DNA of 64,000 bases, taken from assembly GCA_963680875.1 (NCBI GenBank), contig OY804580.1:115633534-115697533 (forward strand), read 5' to 3'. A program made the position numbers and the translations under genes. Source of the DNA: Bathymodiolus brooksi. Lineage: Eukaryota; Mollusca; Bivalvia; Mytilida; Modiolidae. The notes under the pieces were generated by a model. It made no database searches. It saw only the letters and a list, made by a program, of their open reading frames with translations, and was not told the origin of the DNA. Below, in pieces: positions 50,226 to 63,179 of the stretch; position 1 is the first letter of the stretch; each line of letters opens with the position of its first letter.

Positions 50226-51150
50226 TGTTATATCCTTGTAGAATAGTCCTATAATTGTTATATCGTTGTAGAATAGCTGTAATGTTGCTATTTCCTTGTA
50301 GAATAGTTGTAAAGTTGATATATCGTTTTAGAATAGTCGTAAAGTTGCTATATCGTTGTAGAATAGCCGTAAAGTTGTTATATCGTTGTAGAATAGTCGT
50401 AAAGTTGTTATATCGTTGTAGAATAGCCGTAACGTTGTTATATCGTTGTCGAATAGTCGTAAAGTTGTTATATCGTTGTAGAATAGCCGTAACGTTGTTA
50501 TATCGTTGTAGAATAGTCGTAAAGTTGTTATATCGTTGTAGAATAGCCGTAAAGTTGTTATATCCTTAAAGAATAGTCGTAAAGTTGCTATATCCTTGTA
50601 GAATAATCGTAAAGTTGTTATATCGTTGTAGAATAGTCGTAAAGTGGTTATATCGTTGTAGAATAGCCGTAAAGTTGTTATATTGTTGTAGAATAGTCGT
50701 AAAGTTGTTATATCGTTGTAGAATAGTCGTAAAGTTCCTATATCGTTGTAGAATAGCCGTAAAGTTGTTATATCGTTGTAGAATAGTCGTAAAGTTGTTA
50801 TATCCTTGTAGAATAGTCGTAAAGTTATTATGTCGTTCTAGAATAGCCGTAAAGTTGCTATATCGTTGTAGAATAGTCGTAAAGTTGTTATATCCTTGTA
50901 GAATAGTCGTAAAGTTCCTATATCGTTGTAGAATAGCTGTAAAGTTGTTATATCGTTGTAGAATAGTCGTAAAGTTGTTATATCGTTGTAGAATAGCCGT
51001 AAAGTTGCTATGTCGTTGTAGAATAGCGTAAAGTTGTTATTTCCTTGTAGAATAGCCGTAAAGTTGTTATATCATTGTAGAATTGTCGTAAAGTTGTTAT
51101 ATCATTGTAGAATAGTCGTAAAGTTGTTATATCCTTGAATAATAGTCGTA
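50037..51150 (+). repeat. Array 2, class 1 domain (second block)
   Basis: Follows class 0 directly. It holds module copy 4, GTCCTATAATTG, TTGTCGAATAG, ATCCTTAAAGAATAG and several TTCCTATAT units in the class 1 order, and a further 29-bp unit (AGCGTAAAG at 51025). Confidence 0.72.
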
Positions 51151-52680
51151 AAATTGTTATGTCCTTGTAGAATAGCCGTAAAGTTGTTATATCGTTGTAG
51201 AATAGCCGTAAAGTTGCTATTTCGTTGTAGAATAGTCATAAAGTTGTTATATCCTTGTAGAATAGCCGTAAAGTTGTTATATCCTTGTAGAATAGCCGTA
51301 AAGTTGTTATATCGTTGTAGAATAGCCGTAAAGTTGCTATATCGTTGTAGAATAGCCGTAAAGTTGTTATATCCTTGTAGAATAGTCCTCTAATTGTTAT
51401 ATCCTTGTAGAATAGTCGTAAAGTTGTTATATCGTTGTAGAATAGTCGTAAAGTTGTTATATCGTTGTAGAATGGTCGTAAAGTTTTTATATCGTTGTAG
51501 AATAGTCGTAAAGTTGTTATATCGTTGTAGAATAGCCGTAACGTTGTTATATCGTTGTAGAATAGCCGTAAAGTTCTTATATCGTTGTAGAATAGTCGTA
51601 AAGTTGTTATATCCTTATAGAATAGTCCTCTAATTGTTATATCGTTGTAGAATAATCGTAAAGTTGTTATATCGTTGTAGAATAGTCGTAAAGTTGTTAT
51701 ATCGTTGTAGAATAGTCGTAAAGTTGTTATATCCTTGTAGAATAGTCGTAAAGTTGTTATGTCGTTGTAGAATTGCCGTAAAGTTGCTATATCATTGTAG
51801 AATAGCCGTAAAGTTGTTATATCGTTGTAGAATAGCCGTAAAGTTGTTATATCGTTGTAGATTAGCCGCAATGTTGTTATATCGTTGTAGAATAGCCTTA
51901 GAGTTGTTATATCGTTGTAGAATAGCCGTAAAGTTGTTATATCGTTGTAGAATAGTCGTAAAGTTGCTATATCGTTGTAGAATAGCCGTTAAGTTGTTAT
52001 ATCGTTGTAGAATAGCCGTAAAGTAGTTATATCCTTGTAGAATAGCCGTAAAGTTGTTATATCGTTGTAGAATAGCCGTAGATTTGTTATATCTTTGTAG
52101 AATAGTCGTAAAGTTGTAATACCCTTGTAGAATAGCCGTAAAGTTGTTATATCCTTGTAGAATAGTCGTAAAGTTGTTATATCGTTGTAGAATAGCCATA
52201 AAGTTGCTATGTCGTTGTAGAATAGCCGTAAAGTTGTTATTTCCTTGTAGAATAGCCGTAAAGTTGTTATATCGTTGTAGAATAGCCATAAAGTTGCTAT
52301 ATCGTTGTAGAATAGTCGTAAAGTTGTTATATCGTTGTAGAATAGCCGTAAAGTTGTTATATCGTTGTAGAATAGCCGTAAAGTTGCTATATCGTTGTAG
52401 AATAGCCGTAAAGTTGTTATATCCTTGTAGAATAGTCCCCTTATTGTTATATCCTTGTAGAATAGTCGTAAAGTTGTTATATCGTTGTAGAATAGTCGTA
52501 AAGTTGTTATATCGTTGTAGAATAGTCGTAAAGTTGTTATATCGTTGTAGAATAGCCGTAACGTTGTTATATCGTTGTAGAATAGCCGTAAAGTTCTTAT
52601 ATCGTTGTAGAATAGTCGTAAAGTTGTTATATCCTTATAGAATAGTCCTCTAATTGTTATATCGTTGTAGAATAGTCGTA
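51151..52680 (+). repeat. Array 2, class 2 domain (second block)
   Basis: Carries CCTTGAATAATAG (near 51132), AATGGTCG (51471), TTCTTATAT, GATTAGCCGCAATG (near 51861), GTAATACCC (near 52117) and a unique GTCCCCTTATTG unit near 52437 in place of GTCCTCTAATTG. Confidence 0.72.
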
Positions 52681-54322
52681 AAGTTGTTATATCGTTGTAG
52701 AATAGCCGCAATGTTGTTATATCGTTGTAGAATAGCCGTAAAGTTGTTATTTCGTTGTAGAATAGTCGTAAAGTTGTTATATCGTTGTAGAATAGCCGTA
52801 AAGTTGTTATATCCATGTAGAATAGTGGTGAAGTTGTTATATCCTTGTAGAATAGTCCTCTAATTGTTATATCGTTGTAGAATAGCCGTAAAGTTGTTAT
52901 ATTGTTGTAGAATAGCCGTAAAGTTGTTATATCGTTGTAGAATAGCCGTAAAGTTGTTATATCGTTGTAGATTAGCCGCAATGTTGTTATATCGTTGTAG
53001 AATAGCCGTAAAGTTGTTATATCGTTGTAGAATAGCCGTAAAGTTGTTATATCGTTGTAGAATAGTCGTAAAGTTGTTATATCGTTGTAGAATAGCCGTA
53101 AAGTTGTTATATCGTTGTAGAATAGTCGTAAAGTTGTTATATCGTTGTAGAATAGTCGTAAAGTTGTTATATCCTTGTAGAATAGTGGTAAAGTTGTTAT
53201 ATCCTTGTAGAATAGTCCTCTAATTGTTATATCGTTGTAGAATAGCCGTAAAGTTGTTATATCGTTGTAGAATAGCGTGAAGTTGTTATATCGTTGTAGA
53301 ATAGCCGTAAAGTTGTTATATCGTTGTAGAATAGTCGTAAAGTTTTTATATCGTTGTAGAATAGCCGTAAAGTTGTTATATCGTTGTAGAATAGCCGTAA
53401 AGTTGTTATTTCGTTGTAGAATAGTCGTAAAGTTGTTATATCGTTGTAGAATAGCCGTAAAGTTGTTATATCCATGTAGAATAGTGGTGAAGTTGTTATA
53501 TCCTTGTAGAATAGTCCTCTAATTGTTATATCGTTGTAGAATAGTCGTAAAGTTGTTATATTGTTGTAGAATAGTCGTAAAGTTGTTATATCGTTGTAGA
53601 ATAGCCGTAAAGTTGTTATATCGTTGTAGATTAGCCGCAATGTTGTTATATCGTTGTAGAATAGCCGTAAAGTTGTTATATCGTTGTAGAATAGCCGTAA
53701 AGTTGTTATATCGTTGTAGAATAGTCGTAAAGTTGTTATATCCTTGTAGAATAGTGGTAAAGTTGTTATATCCTTGTAGAATAGTGGTAAAGTTGTTATA
53801 TCCTTGTAGAATAGTCCTCTAATTGTTATATCGTTGTAGAATAGCCGTAAAGTTGTTATATCGTTGTAGAATAGCCGTAAAGTTGTTATATCGTTGTAGA
53901 ATAGTCGTAAAGTTGTTATATCGTTGTAGAATAGTCGTAAAGTTGTTATATCCTTGTAGAATAGTGGTAAAGTTGTTATATCCTTGTAGAATAGTCCTCT
54001 AATTGTTATATCGTTGTAGAATAGCCGTAAAGTTGTTATATCGTTGTAGAATAGTCGTAAAGTTGTTATATCGTTGTAGAATAGCCGTAAAGTTGTTATA
54101 TCGTTGTAGAATAGCCGCAATGTTGTTATATCGTTGTAGAATAGCCGTAAAGTTGTTATATCGTTGGAGAATAGCCGTAAAGTTGTTATATCGTTGTAGA
54201 ATAGCTGTAAAGTTGTTATATCGTTGTTGAATAGCCGTAAAGTTGTTATATCGTTGTAGAATAGTCGTAAAGTTGCTATATCCTTGTAGAATAGTCGTAA
54301 AGTTGTTATGTCGTTGTAGAAT
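52681..54322 (+). repeat. Array 2, class 0 domain (third)
   Basis: GCCGCAATG, ATTTCGTTG, ATCCATGTAGAATAGTGGTG and GTCCTCTAATTG recur. A segment of about 335 bp (from about 52735) is repeated at about 53394; the offset is 659 bp, one short of 22 units because of the 29-bp unit AGCGTGAAG near 53274. Confidence 0.75.
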
Positions 54323-55735
54323 AGCGTAAAGTTGTTGTATCGTTGTATAATAGTCGTAAAGTTGCTATATCGTTGTAGAATAGTCATAAAGTTGTTATAT
54401 CGTTTGAGAATAGCCGTAAAGTTGTTATATCGTTGTTGAATAGTCGTAAAGTTGTTATATCGTTGTAGAATAGTCGTAAAGTTGTTATATCGTTGTAGAA
54501 TAGCCGTAAAGTTGTTATATCGTTGTAGAATAGTCGTAAAGTTGTTATATCGTTGTAGAATAGCCGTAAAGTTGTTATATCGTTGTAGAATAGTCGTAAA
54601 GTTGCTATATCCTTGTAGAATAGTCGTAAAGTTGTTATGTCGTTGTAGAATAGCGTAAAGTTGTTATATCGTTGTATAATAGTCGTAAAGTTGCTATATC
54701 GTTGTAGAATAGTCATAAAGTTGTTTTATCCTTGTAGAATAGTCGTAAAGTTGTTATATCGTTGTAGAATAGCCGTAAAGTTGTTATATCGTTGTAGAAT
54801 AGCCGTAAAGTTGCTATATCGTTGTAGAATAGCGTAAAGTTGTTATATCCTTGTAGAATAGTCCTATAATTGTTATATCGTTGTAGAATAGCTGTAATGT
54901 TGCTATATCGTTTTAGAATAGTCGTAAAGTTGTTATATCGTTGTAGAATAGCCGTAAAGTTGTTATATCGTTGTAGAATAGTCGTAAAGTTGTTATATCG
55001 TTGTAGAATAGACGTAACGTTGTTATATCGTTGTCGAATAGTCGTAAAGTTGTTATATCGTTGTAGAATAGCCGTAACGTTGTTATATCGTTGTAGAATA
55101 GTCGTAAAGTTGTTATATCGTTGTCGAATAGCCGTAAAGTTGTTATATCCTTATAGAATAGTCGTAAAGTTGCTATATCCTTGTAGAATAATCTTAAAGT
55201 TGTTATATCGTTGTAGAATAGTCGTAAAGTGGTTATATCGTTGTAGAATAGCCGTAAAGTTGTTATATCCTTATAGAATAGTCGTAAAGTTGTTATATCC
55301 TTGTAGAATAGCCGTAAAGTTGTTATATTGTTGTAGAATAGTCGTAAAGTTGTTATATCGTTGTAGAATAGTCGTAAAGTTCCTATATCGTTGTAGAATA
55401 GCCGTAAAGTTGTTATATCGTTGTAGAATAGTCGTAAAGTTGCTATGTCGTTCAAGAATAGCCGTAAAGTTGTTATATCCTTGTAGAATAGTCGTAAAGT
55501 TCCTATATCGTTGTAGAATAGCTGTAAAGTTGTTATATCGTTGTAGAATAGTCGTAAAGTTGTTATATCGTTGTAGAATAGCCGTAAAGTTGCTATGTCG
55601 TTGTAGAATAGCCTTAAAGTTGTTATTTCCTTGTAGAATAGCCGTAAAGTTGTTATATCTTTGTAGAATTGTCGTAAAGTTGTTATATCCTTGTAGAATA
55701 TTCGTAAAGTTGTTATATCCTTGAATAATAGTCGT
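54323..55735 (+). repeat. Array 2, class 1 domain (third block)
   Basis: Contains a partial and then a complete paired 29-bp-unit module, GTCCTATAATTG near 54862, GACGTAACG, repeated TTGTCGAATAG and several TTCCTATAT units. The order follows the 50.0-51.1 kb domain. Confidence 0.72.
54652..54840 (+). repeat. Paired 29-bp-unit module, copy 5
   Basis: AGCGTAAAG lies at 54652 and 54831, 179 bp apart, with TTTTATCC at 54724. A lone extra AGCGTAAAG with the following TTGTATAATAG and AGTCATAAAG lies 329 bp upstream (54323), a partial local duplicate of the left half. Confidence 0.88.
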
Positions 55736-57540
55736 AAAATTGTTATGTCGTTGTAGAATAGCCGTAAAGTTGTTATATCGTTGTAGAATAGCCGTAAAGT
55801 TGCTATATCGTTGTAGAATAGTCATAAAGTTGCTATATCCTTATAGAATAGTCGTAAAGTTGTTATATCGTTGTAGAATAGCCGTAAAGTTGTTATATCG
55901 TTGTAGAATAGCCGTAAAGTTGCTATATCGTTGTAGAATAGCCGTAAAGTTGTTATATCCTTGTAGAATAGTCCTCTAATTGTTATATCCTTGTAGAATA
56001 GTCGTAAAGTTGTTATATCGTTGTAGAATAGTCGTAAAGTTGTTATATCGTTGTAGAATGGTCGTAAAGTTGTTATATCGTTGTAGAATAGTCGTAAAGT
56101 TGTTATATCGTTGTAGAATAGCCGTAACGTTGTTATATCGTTGTAGAATAGCCGTAAAGTTCTTATATCGTTGTAGAATAGTCGTAAAGTTGTTATATCC
56201 TTATAGAATAGTCCTCTAATTGTTATATCGTTGTAGAATAGTCGTAAAGTTGTTATATCGTTGTAGAATAGTCGTAAAGTTGTTATATCGTTGTAGAATA
56301 GCCGTAAAGTTGTTATATCGTTGTAGAATAGTCGTAAGGTTGTTATATCATTGTAGAATAGTCGTAAAGTTCCTATATCGTTGTAGAATAGCCGTAAAGT
56401 TGTTATATCCTTGTAGAATACTCGTAAAGTTGTTATATCCTTGTAGAATAGCCGTAAAGCTGTTATATCGTTGTAGATTAGCCGCAATGTTGTTATATCG
56501 TTGTAGAATAGCCGTAAAGTTGTTATATCGTTGTAGAATAGCCGTAAAGTTGTTATATCGTTGTAGAATAGTCGTAGAGTTGTTATATCGTTGTAGAATA
56601 GCCGTTAAGTTGTTATATCCTTGTAGAATAGCCGTAAAGTAGTTATATCCTTGTAGAATAGCCGTAAAGTTGTTTTATCGTTGTAGAATAGCCGTAGATT
56701 TGTTATATCTTTGTAGAATAGTCGTAAAGTTGTAATACCCTTGTAGAATAGCCGTAAAGTTGTTATATCCTTGTAGAATAGTCGTAAAGTTGTTATATCG
56801 TTGTAGAATAGCCGTAAAGTTGCTATGTCGTTGTAGAATAGCCGTAAAGTTGTTATTTCCTTGTAGAATAGCCGTAAAGTTGTTATATCTTTGTAGAATT
56901 GTCGTAAAGTTGTTATATCCTTGTAGAATAGTCATAAAGTTGCTATATCCTTGTAGAATAGTCGTAAAGTTGTTATATCGTTGTAGAATAGCCGTAAAGT
57001 TGTTATATCCTTGTAGAATAGTCGTAAAGTTGTTATATCGTTGTAGAATAGTCATAAAGTTGCTATATCCTTGTAGAATAGTCGTAAAGTTGTTATATCG
57101 TTGTAGAATAGCCGTAAAGTTGTTATATTGTTGTAGAATAGTCGTAAAGTTGTTATATCGTTGTAGAATAGTCGTAAAGTTGTTATATCGTTGTAGAATA
57201 GTCGTAAAGTTGTTATATCGTTGTAGAATAGCCGTAACGTTGTTATATCGTTGTAGAATAGCCGTAAAGTTCTTATATCGTTGTAGAATAGTCGTAAAGT
57301 TGTTATATCCTTATAGAATAGTCCTCTAATTGTTATATCGTTGTAGAATAGTCGTAAAGTTGTTATATCGTTGTAGAATAGTCGTAAAGTTGTTATATCG
57401 TTGTAGAATAGCCGTAAAGTTGTTATATTGTTGTAGAATAGTCGTAAAGTTCCTATATCGTTGTAGAATAGCCGTAAAGTTGTTATATCGTTGTAGAATA
57501 GTCGTAAAGTTGTTATATCGTTGTAGAATAGTCGTAAAGT

Positions 57541-58580
57541 TGTTATATCGTTGTAGAATAACCGTTAAGTTATTATATCCTTGTAGAATAGGCGTAGATT
57601 TGCTATATCTTTGTAGAATAGTCGTAAAGTTGTAATACCCTTGTAGAATAGCCGTAAAGTTGCTATGTCCTTGTAGAATAGTCGTAAAGTTGTTATATCG
57701 TTGTAGAATAGCCGTAAAGTTGCTATGTCGTTGTAGAATAGCCGTAAAGTTGTTATATCGTTGTAGAATAGCCGTAAAGTTGTTATATCCTTGTAGAATA
57801 GTCGTAAAGTTGTTATATCCTTGTAGAATAGTCGTAAAGTTGTTATGTCGTTGTAGAATAGCCGTAAAGTTGCTATATCCTTGTAGAATAGTCCTCTAAT
57901 TGTTATATTGTTGTAGAATAGCCGTAAAGTTGTTATATCGTTGTAGAATAGCCGTAAAGTTGTTATTTCCTTGTAGAATAGCCGTAAAGTTGTTATATCG
58001 TTGTAGAATAGTCCTCTAATTGTTATATCGTTGTAGAATAGCCGTAAAGTTGTTATATCGTTGTAGAATAGCCGTAGATTTGTTATATCTTTGTAGAATA
58101 GTCGTAAAGTTGTAATACCCTTGTAGAATAGCCGTAAAGTTGTTATATCCTTGTAGAATAGTCGTAAAGTTGTTATATCGTTGTAGAATAGCCGTAAAGT
58201 TGCTATGTCGTTGTAGAATTGTCGTAAAGTTGTTATATCCTTGTAGAATAGTCGTAAAGTTGTTATATCCTGGAATAATAGTCGTAAAGTTGTTATGTCG
58301 TTGTAGAATAGCCGTAAAGTTGTTATATCCTTGTAGAAAAGTCGTAAAGTTGTTATATCGTTGTAGAATAGTCATAAAGTTGCTATATCCTTGTAGAATA
58401 GTCGTAAAGTTGTTATATCGTTGTAGAATAGCCGTAAAGTTGTTATATTGTTGTAGAATAGTCGTAAAGTTGTTATATCGTTGTAGAATAGTCGTAAAGT
58501 TGTTATTTCGTTGTAGAATAGTCGTAAAGTTCTTATATCGTTGTAGAATAGTCGTAAAGTTGTTATATCCTTATAGAATA
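57541..58580 (+). repeat. 1380-bp-offset duplication, left member
   Basis: ACCGTTAAG-TTATTATATCC and GGCGTAGATTTGC units, ATGTCCTTG, and the private CCTGGAATAATAG unit (near 58269) recur 1380 bp on (1379 after the 29-bp unit near 59150). Right limit is approximate. Confidence 0.7.
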
Positions 58581-58920
58581 GTCCTCTAATTGTTATATCG
58601 TTGTAGAATAGTCGTAAAGTTGTTATATCGTTGTAGAATAGTCGTAAAGTTGTTATATCGTTGTAGAATAGCCGTAAAGTTGTTATATTGTTGTAGAATA
58701 GTCGTAAAGTTCCTATATCGTTGTAGAATAGCCGTAAAGTTGTTATATCGTTGTAGAATAGTCGTAAAGTTGTTATATCGTTGTAGAATAGCCGTAACGT
58801 TGTTATATCGTTGTCGAATAGTCGTAAAGTTGTTATATCGTTGTAGAATAGCCGTAGCGTTGTTATATCGTTGTAGAATAGTCATAAAGTTGTTATATCG
58901 TTGTAGAATAGTCGTAAAGT

Positions 58921-59880
58921 TGTTATATCGTTGTAGAATAACCGTTAAGTTATTATATCCTTGTAGAATAGGCGTAGATTTGCTATATCTTTGTAGAATA
59001 GTCGTAAAGTTGTAATACCCTTGTAGAATAGCCGTAAAGTTGCTATGTCCTTGTAGAATAGTCGTAAAGTTGTTATATCGTTGTAGAATAGCCGTAAAGT
59101 TGCTATGTCGTTGTAGAATAGCCGTAAAGTTGTTATATCGTTGTAGAATAGCGTAAAGTTGTTATATCCTTGTAGAATAGTCGTAAAGTTGTTATATCCT
59201 TGTAGATTAGTCGTAAAGTTGTTATGTCGTTGTAGAATAGCCGTAAAGTTGCTATATCCTTGTAGAATAGTCCTCTAATTGTTATATTGTTGTAGAATAG
59301 CCGTAAAGTTGTTATATCGTTGTAGAATAGCCGTAAAGTTGTTATATCCTTGTAGAATAGCCGTAAAGTTGTTATATCGTTGTAGAATAGTCCTCTAATT
59401 GTTATATCGTTGTAGAATAGCCGTAAAGTTGTTATATCGTTGTAGAATAGCCGTAGATTTGTTATATCTTTGTAGAATAGTCGTAAAGTTGTAATACCCT
59501 TGTAGAATAGCCGTAAAGTTGTTATATCCTTGTAGAATAGTCGTAAAGTTGTTATATCGTTGTAGAATAGCCGTAAAGTTGCTATGTCGTTGTAGAATTG
59601 TCGTAAAGTTGTTATATCCTTGTAGAATAGTCGTAAAGTTGTTATATCCTGGAATAATAGTCGTAAAGTTGTTATGTCGTTGTAGAATAGCCGTAAAGTT
59701 GTTATATCCTTGTAGAATAGTCGTAAAGTTGTTATATCGTTGTAGAATAGTCATAAAGTTGCTATATCCTTGTAGAATAGTCGTAAAGTTGTTATATCGT
59801 TGTAGAATAGCCGTAAAGTTGTTATATTGTTGTAGAATAGTCGTAAAGTTGTTATATCGTTGTAGAATAGTCGTAAAGTT
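58921..59880 (+). repeat. 1380-bp-offset duplication, right member
   Basis: Partner of 57541-58580, with CCTGGAATAATAG near 59648. A 29-bp unit (AGCGTAAAG near 59150) is private to this copy. Right limit is approximate. Confidence 0.7.
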
Positions 59881-60590
59881 GTTATATCGTTGTAGAATAG
59901 CCGTAAAGTTGTTATATCGTTGTAGAATAGCCGTAAAGTTGTTATATCGTTGTAGAATAGCCGTAAAGTTGCTATATCGTTGTAGAATAGTCCTCTAATT
60001 GTTATATCCTTGTAGAATAGTCGTAAAGTTGTTATATCGTTGTAGAATAGTCGTAAAGTTGTTATATCGTTGTAGAATAGCCGTAACGTTGTTATATCGT
60101 TGTAGAATAGCCGTAAAGTTGTTATATCGTTGTAGAATAGTCGTAAAGTTGTTATATCCTTATAGAATAGTCCTCTAATTGTTATATCGTTGTAGAATAG
60201 TCGTAAAGTTGTTATATCGTTGTAGAATAGTCGTAAAGTTGTTATATCGTTGTAGAATAGCCGTAAAGTTGTTATATCGTTGTAGAATAGTCGTAAAGTT
60301 GTTATATCGTTGTAGAATAGTCGTAAAGTTCCTATATCGTTGTAGAATAGCCGTAAAGTTGTTATATCGTTGTAGAATAGTCGTAAAGTTGCTATATCGT
60401 TGTAGAATAGCCGGAACGTTGTAATATTGTTGTCGAATAGTCGTAAAGTTGTTATATCCTTGTAGAATAGTCGTAACGTTGTTATATCGTTGTAGAATAG
60501 TCGTAAAGTTGTTATATCGTTGTAGAATGGTCGTAAAGTTGTTATATCGTTGTAGAATAGTCGTAAAGTTGTTATATCGTTGTAGAATAG

Positions 60591-61130
60591 CCGTAGCGTT
60601 GTTATATCGTTGTAGAATAGCCGTAAAGTTCTTATATCGTTGTAGAATAGTCGTAAAGTTGTTATATCCTTATAGAATAGTCCTCTAATTGTTATATCGT
60701 TGTAAAATAGTCGTAAAGTTGTTATATCGTTGTAGAATAGTCGTAAAGTTGTTATATCGTTGTAGAATAGCCGTAAAGTTGTTATATCGTTGTAGAATAG
60801 TCGTAAGGTTGTTATATCGTTGTAGAATAGTCGTAAAGTTCCTATATCGTTGTAGAATAGCCGTAAAGTTGTTATATCGTTGTAGAATAGTCGTAAAGTT
60901 GTTATATCCTTGTAGAATAGTCGTAAAGTTGTTATGTCGTTGTAGAATAGCCGTAAAGTTGCTATATCATTGTAGAATAGCCGTAAAGTTGTTATATCGT
61001 TGTAGAATAGCCGTAAAATTGTTATATCGTTGTAGATTAGCCGCAATGTTGTTATATTGTTGTAGAATAGCCGTAAAGTTGCTATATCGTTGTAGAATAG
61101 TCGTAAAGTTGTTATATCGTTGTAGAATAG
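60591..61130 (+). repeat. 540-bp tandem duplication, left copy
   Basis: GTAGCGTTG, TTCTTATAT, GTCCTCTAATTG, the private TTGTAAAATAG unit (near 60703), GTAAGGTTG, TTCCTATAT, ATCATTG and GATTAGCCGCAATG occur in this order and again 540 bp later (TTGTAAAATAG near 61243). A third version sits 1050 bp further on (near 62293). Confidence 0.78.
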
Positions 61131-61670
61131 CCGTAGCGTTGTTATATCGTTGTAGAATAGCCGTAAAGTTCTTATATCGTTGTAGAATAGTCGTAAAGTT
61201 GTTATATCCTTATAGAATAGTCCTCTAATTGTTATATCGTTGTAAAATAGTCGTAAAGTTGTTATATCGTTGTAGAATAGTCGTAAAGTTGTTATATCGT
61301 TGTAGAATAGCCGTAAAGTTGTTATATCGTTGTAGAATAGTCGTAAGGTTGTTATATCGTTGTAGAATAGTCGTAAAGTTCCTATATCGTTGTAGAATAG
61401 CCGTAAAGTTGTTATATCGTTGTAGAATAGTCGTAAAGTTGTTATATCCTTGTAGAATAGTCGTAAAGTTGTTATGTCGTTGTAGAATAGCCGTAAAGTT
61501 GCTATATCATTGTAGAATAGCCGTAAAGTTGTTATATCGTTGTAGAATAGCCGTAAAATTGTTATATCGTTGTAGATTAGCCGCAATGTTGTTATATCGT
61601 TGTAGAATAGTCGTAAAGTTGTTATATCGTTGTAGAATAGCCGTTAAGTTGTTATATCGTTGTAGAATAG
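61131..61670 (+). repeat. 540-bp tandem duplication, right copy
   Basis: Directly follows the left copy with the same ordered variants up to about 61.59 kb, then continues into the GTTAAG, GTAATACCC series. Confidence 0.75.
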
Positions 61671-62849
61671 CCGTAAAGTAGTTATATCCTTGTAGAATAG
61701 CCGTAAAGTTGTTATATCGTTGTAGAATAGCCGTAGATTTGTTATATCTTTGTAGAATAGTCGTAAAGTTGTAATACCCTTGTAGAATAGCCGTAAAGTT
61801 GTTATATCCTTGTAGAATAGTCGTAAAGTTGTTATATCGTTGTAGAATAGCCGTAAAGTTGCTATGTCGTTGTAGAATAGCCGTAAAGTTGTTATTTCCT
61901 TGTAGAATAGCCGTAAAATTGTTATATCTTTGTAGAATTGTCGTAAAGTTGTTATATCCTTGTAGAATAGTCGTAAAGTTGTTATATCCTTGAATAATAG
62001 TCGTAAAGTTGTTATATCGTTGTAGAATAGTCGTAAAGTTGTTATATCGTTGTAGAATAGTCGTAAAGTTGTTATATCGTTGTAGAATAGTCGTAAAGTT
62101 GTTATATCGTTGTAGAATAGCCGCAACGTTGTTATATCGTTGTAGAATAGCCGTAAAGTTCTTATATCGTTGTAGAATAGTCGTAGCGTTGTTATATCGT
62201 TGTAGAATAGCCGTAAAGTTCTTATATCGTTGTAGAATAGTCGTAAAGTTGTTATATCCTTATAGAATAGTCCTCTAATTGTTATATCGTTGTAAAATAG
62301 TCGTAAAGTTGTTATATCGTTGTAGAATAGTCGTAAAGTTGTTATATCGTTGTAGAATAGCCGTAAAGTTGTTATATCGTTGTAGAATAGTCGTAAGGTT
62401 GTTATATCGTTGTAGAATAGTCGTAAAGTTCCTATATCGTTGTAGAATAGCCGTAAAGTTGTTATATCGTTGTAGAATAGTCGTAAAGTTGTTATATCCT
62501 TGTAGAATAGTCGTAAAGTTGTTATGTCGTTGTAGAATAGCCGTAAAGTTGCTATATCATTGTAGAATATCCGTAAAGTTGTTATATCGTTGTAGAATAG
62601 CCGTAAAATTGTTATATCGTTGTAGATTAGCCGCAATGTTGTTATATTGTTGTAGAATAGCCGTAAAGTTGCTATATCGTTGTAGAATAGCCGTAAAGTT
62701 GTTATATCGTTGTAGAATAGTCGTAAAGTTGTTATATCGTTGTAGAATAGCCGTAAAGTAGTTATATCCTTGTAGAATAGCCGTAAAGTTGTTATATCGT
62801 TGTAGAATAGCCGTAGATTTGTTATATCTTTGTAGAATAGTCGTAAAGT

Positions 62850-63179
62850 TGTAATACCCTTGTAGAATAGCCGTAAAGTTGTTATATCCTTGTAGAATAG
62901 TCGTAAAGTTGTTATATCGTTGTAGAATAGCCGTAAAGTTGCTATGTCGTTGTAGAATAGCCGTAAAGTTGTTATTTCCTTGTAGAATAGCCGTAAAGTT
63001 GTTATATCTTTGTAGAATTGTCGTAAAGTTGTTATATCCTTGTAGAATAGTCGTAAAGTTGTTATATCCTTGAATAATAGTCGTAAAGTTGTTATATCGT
63101 TGTAGAATAGTCGTAAAGTTGTTATATCGTTGTAGAATAGTCGTAAAGTTGTTATATCTTTGTAGAATAGTCGTAAAGT
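62850..63179 (+). repeat. 330-bp tandem duplication, left copy
   Basis: GTAATACCC, ATGTCGTTG, ATTTCCTTG, ATCTTTG and CCTTGAATAATAG in this order recur 330 bp later. One small difference is AATTGTCG near 63018 against AATAGTCG near 63348. Confidence 0.8.

Noticed and set aside
59751..61586. 611-codon - strand frame repeating LRLFYNDITT
   Set aside because: Two - frames and one + frame of the 30-bp unit lack stops, so long frames are expected. Their ends are set by variant units and not by gene structure.
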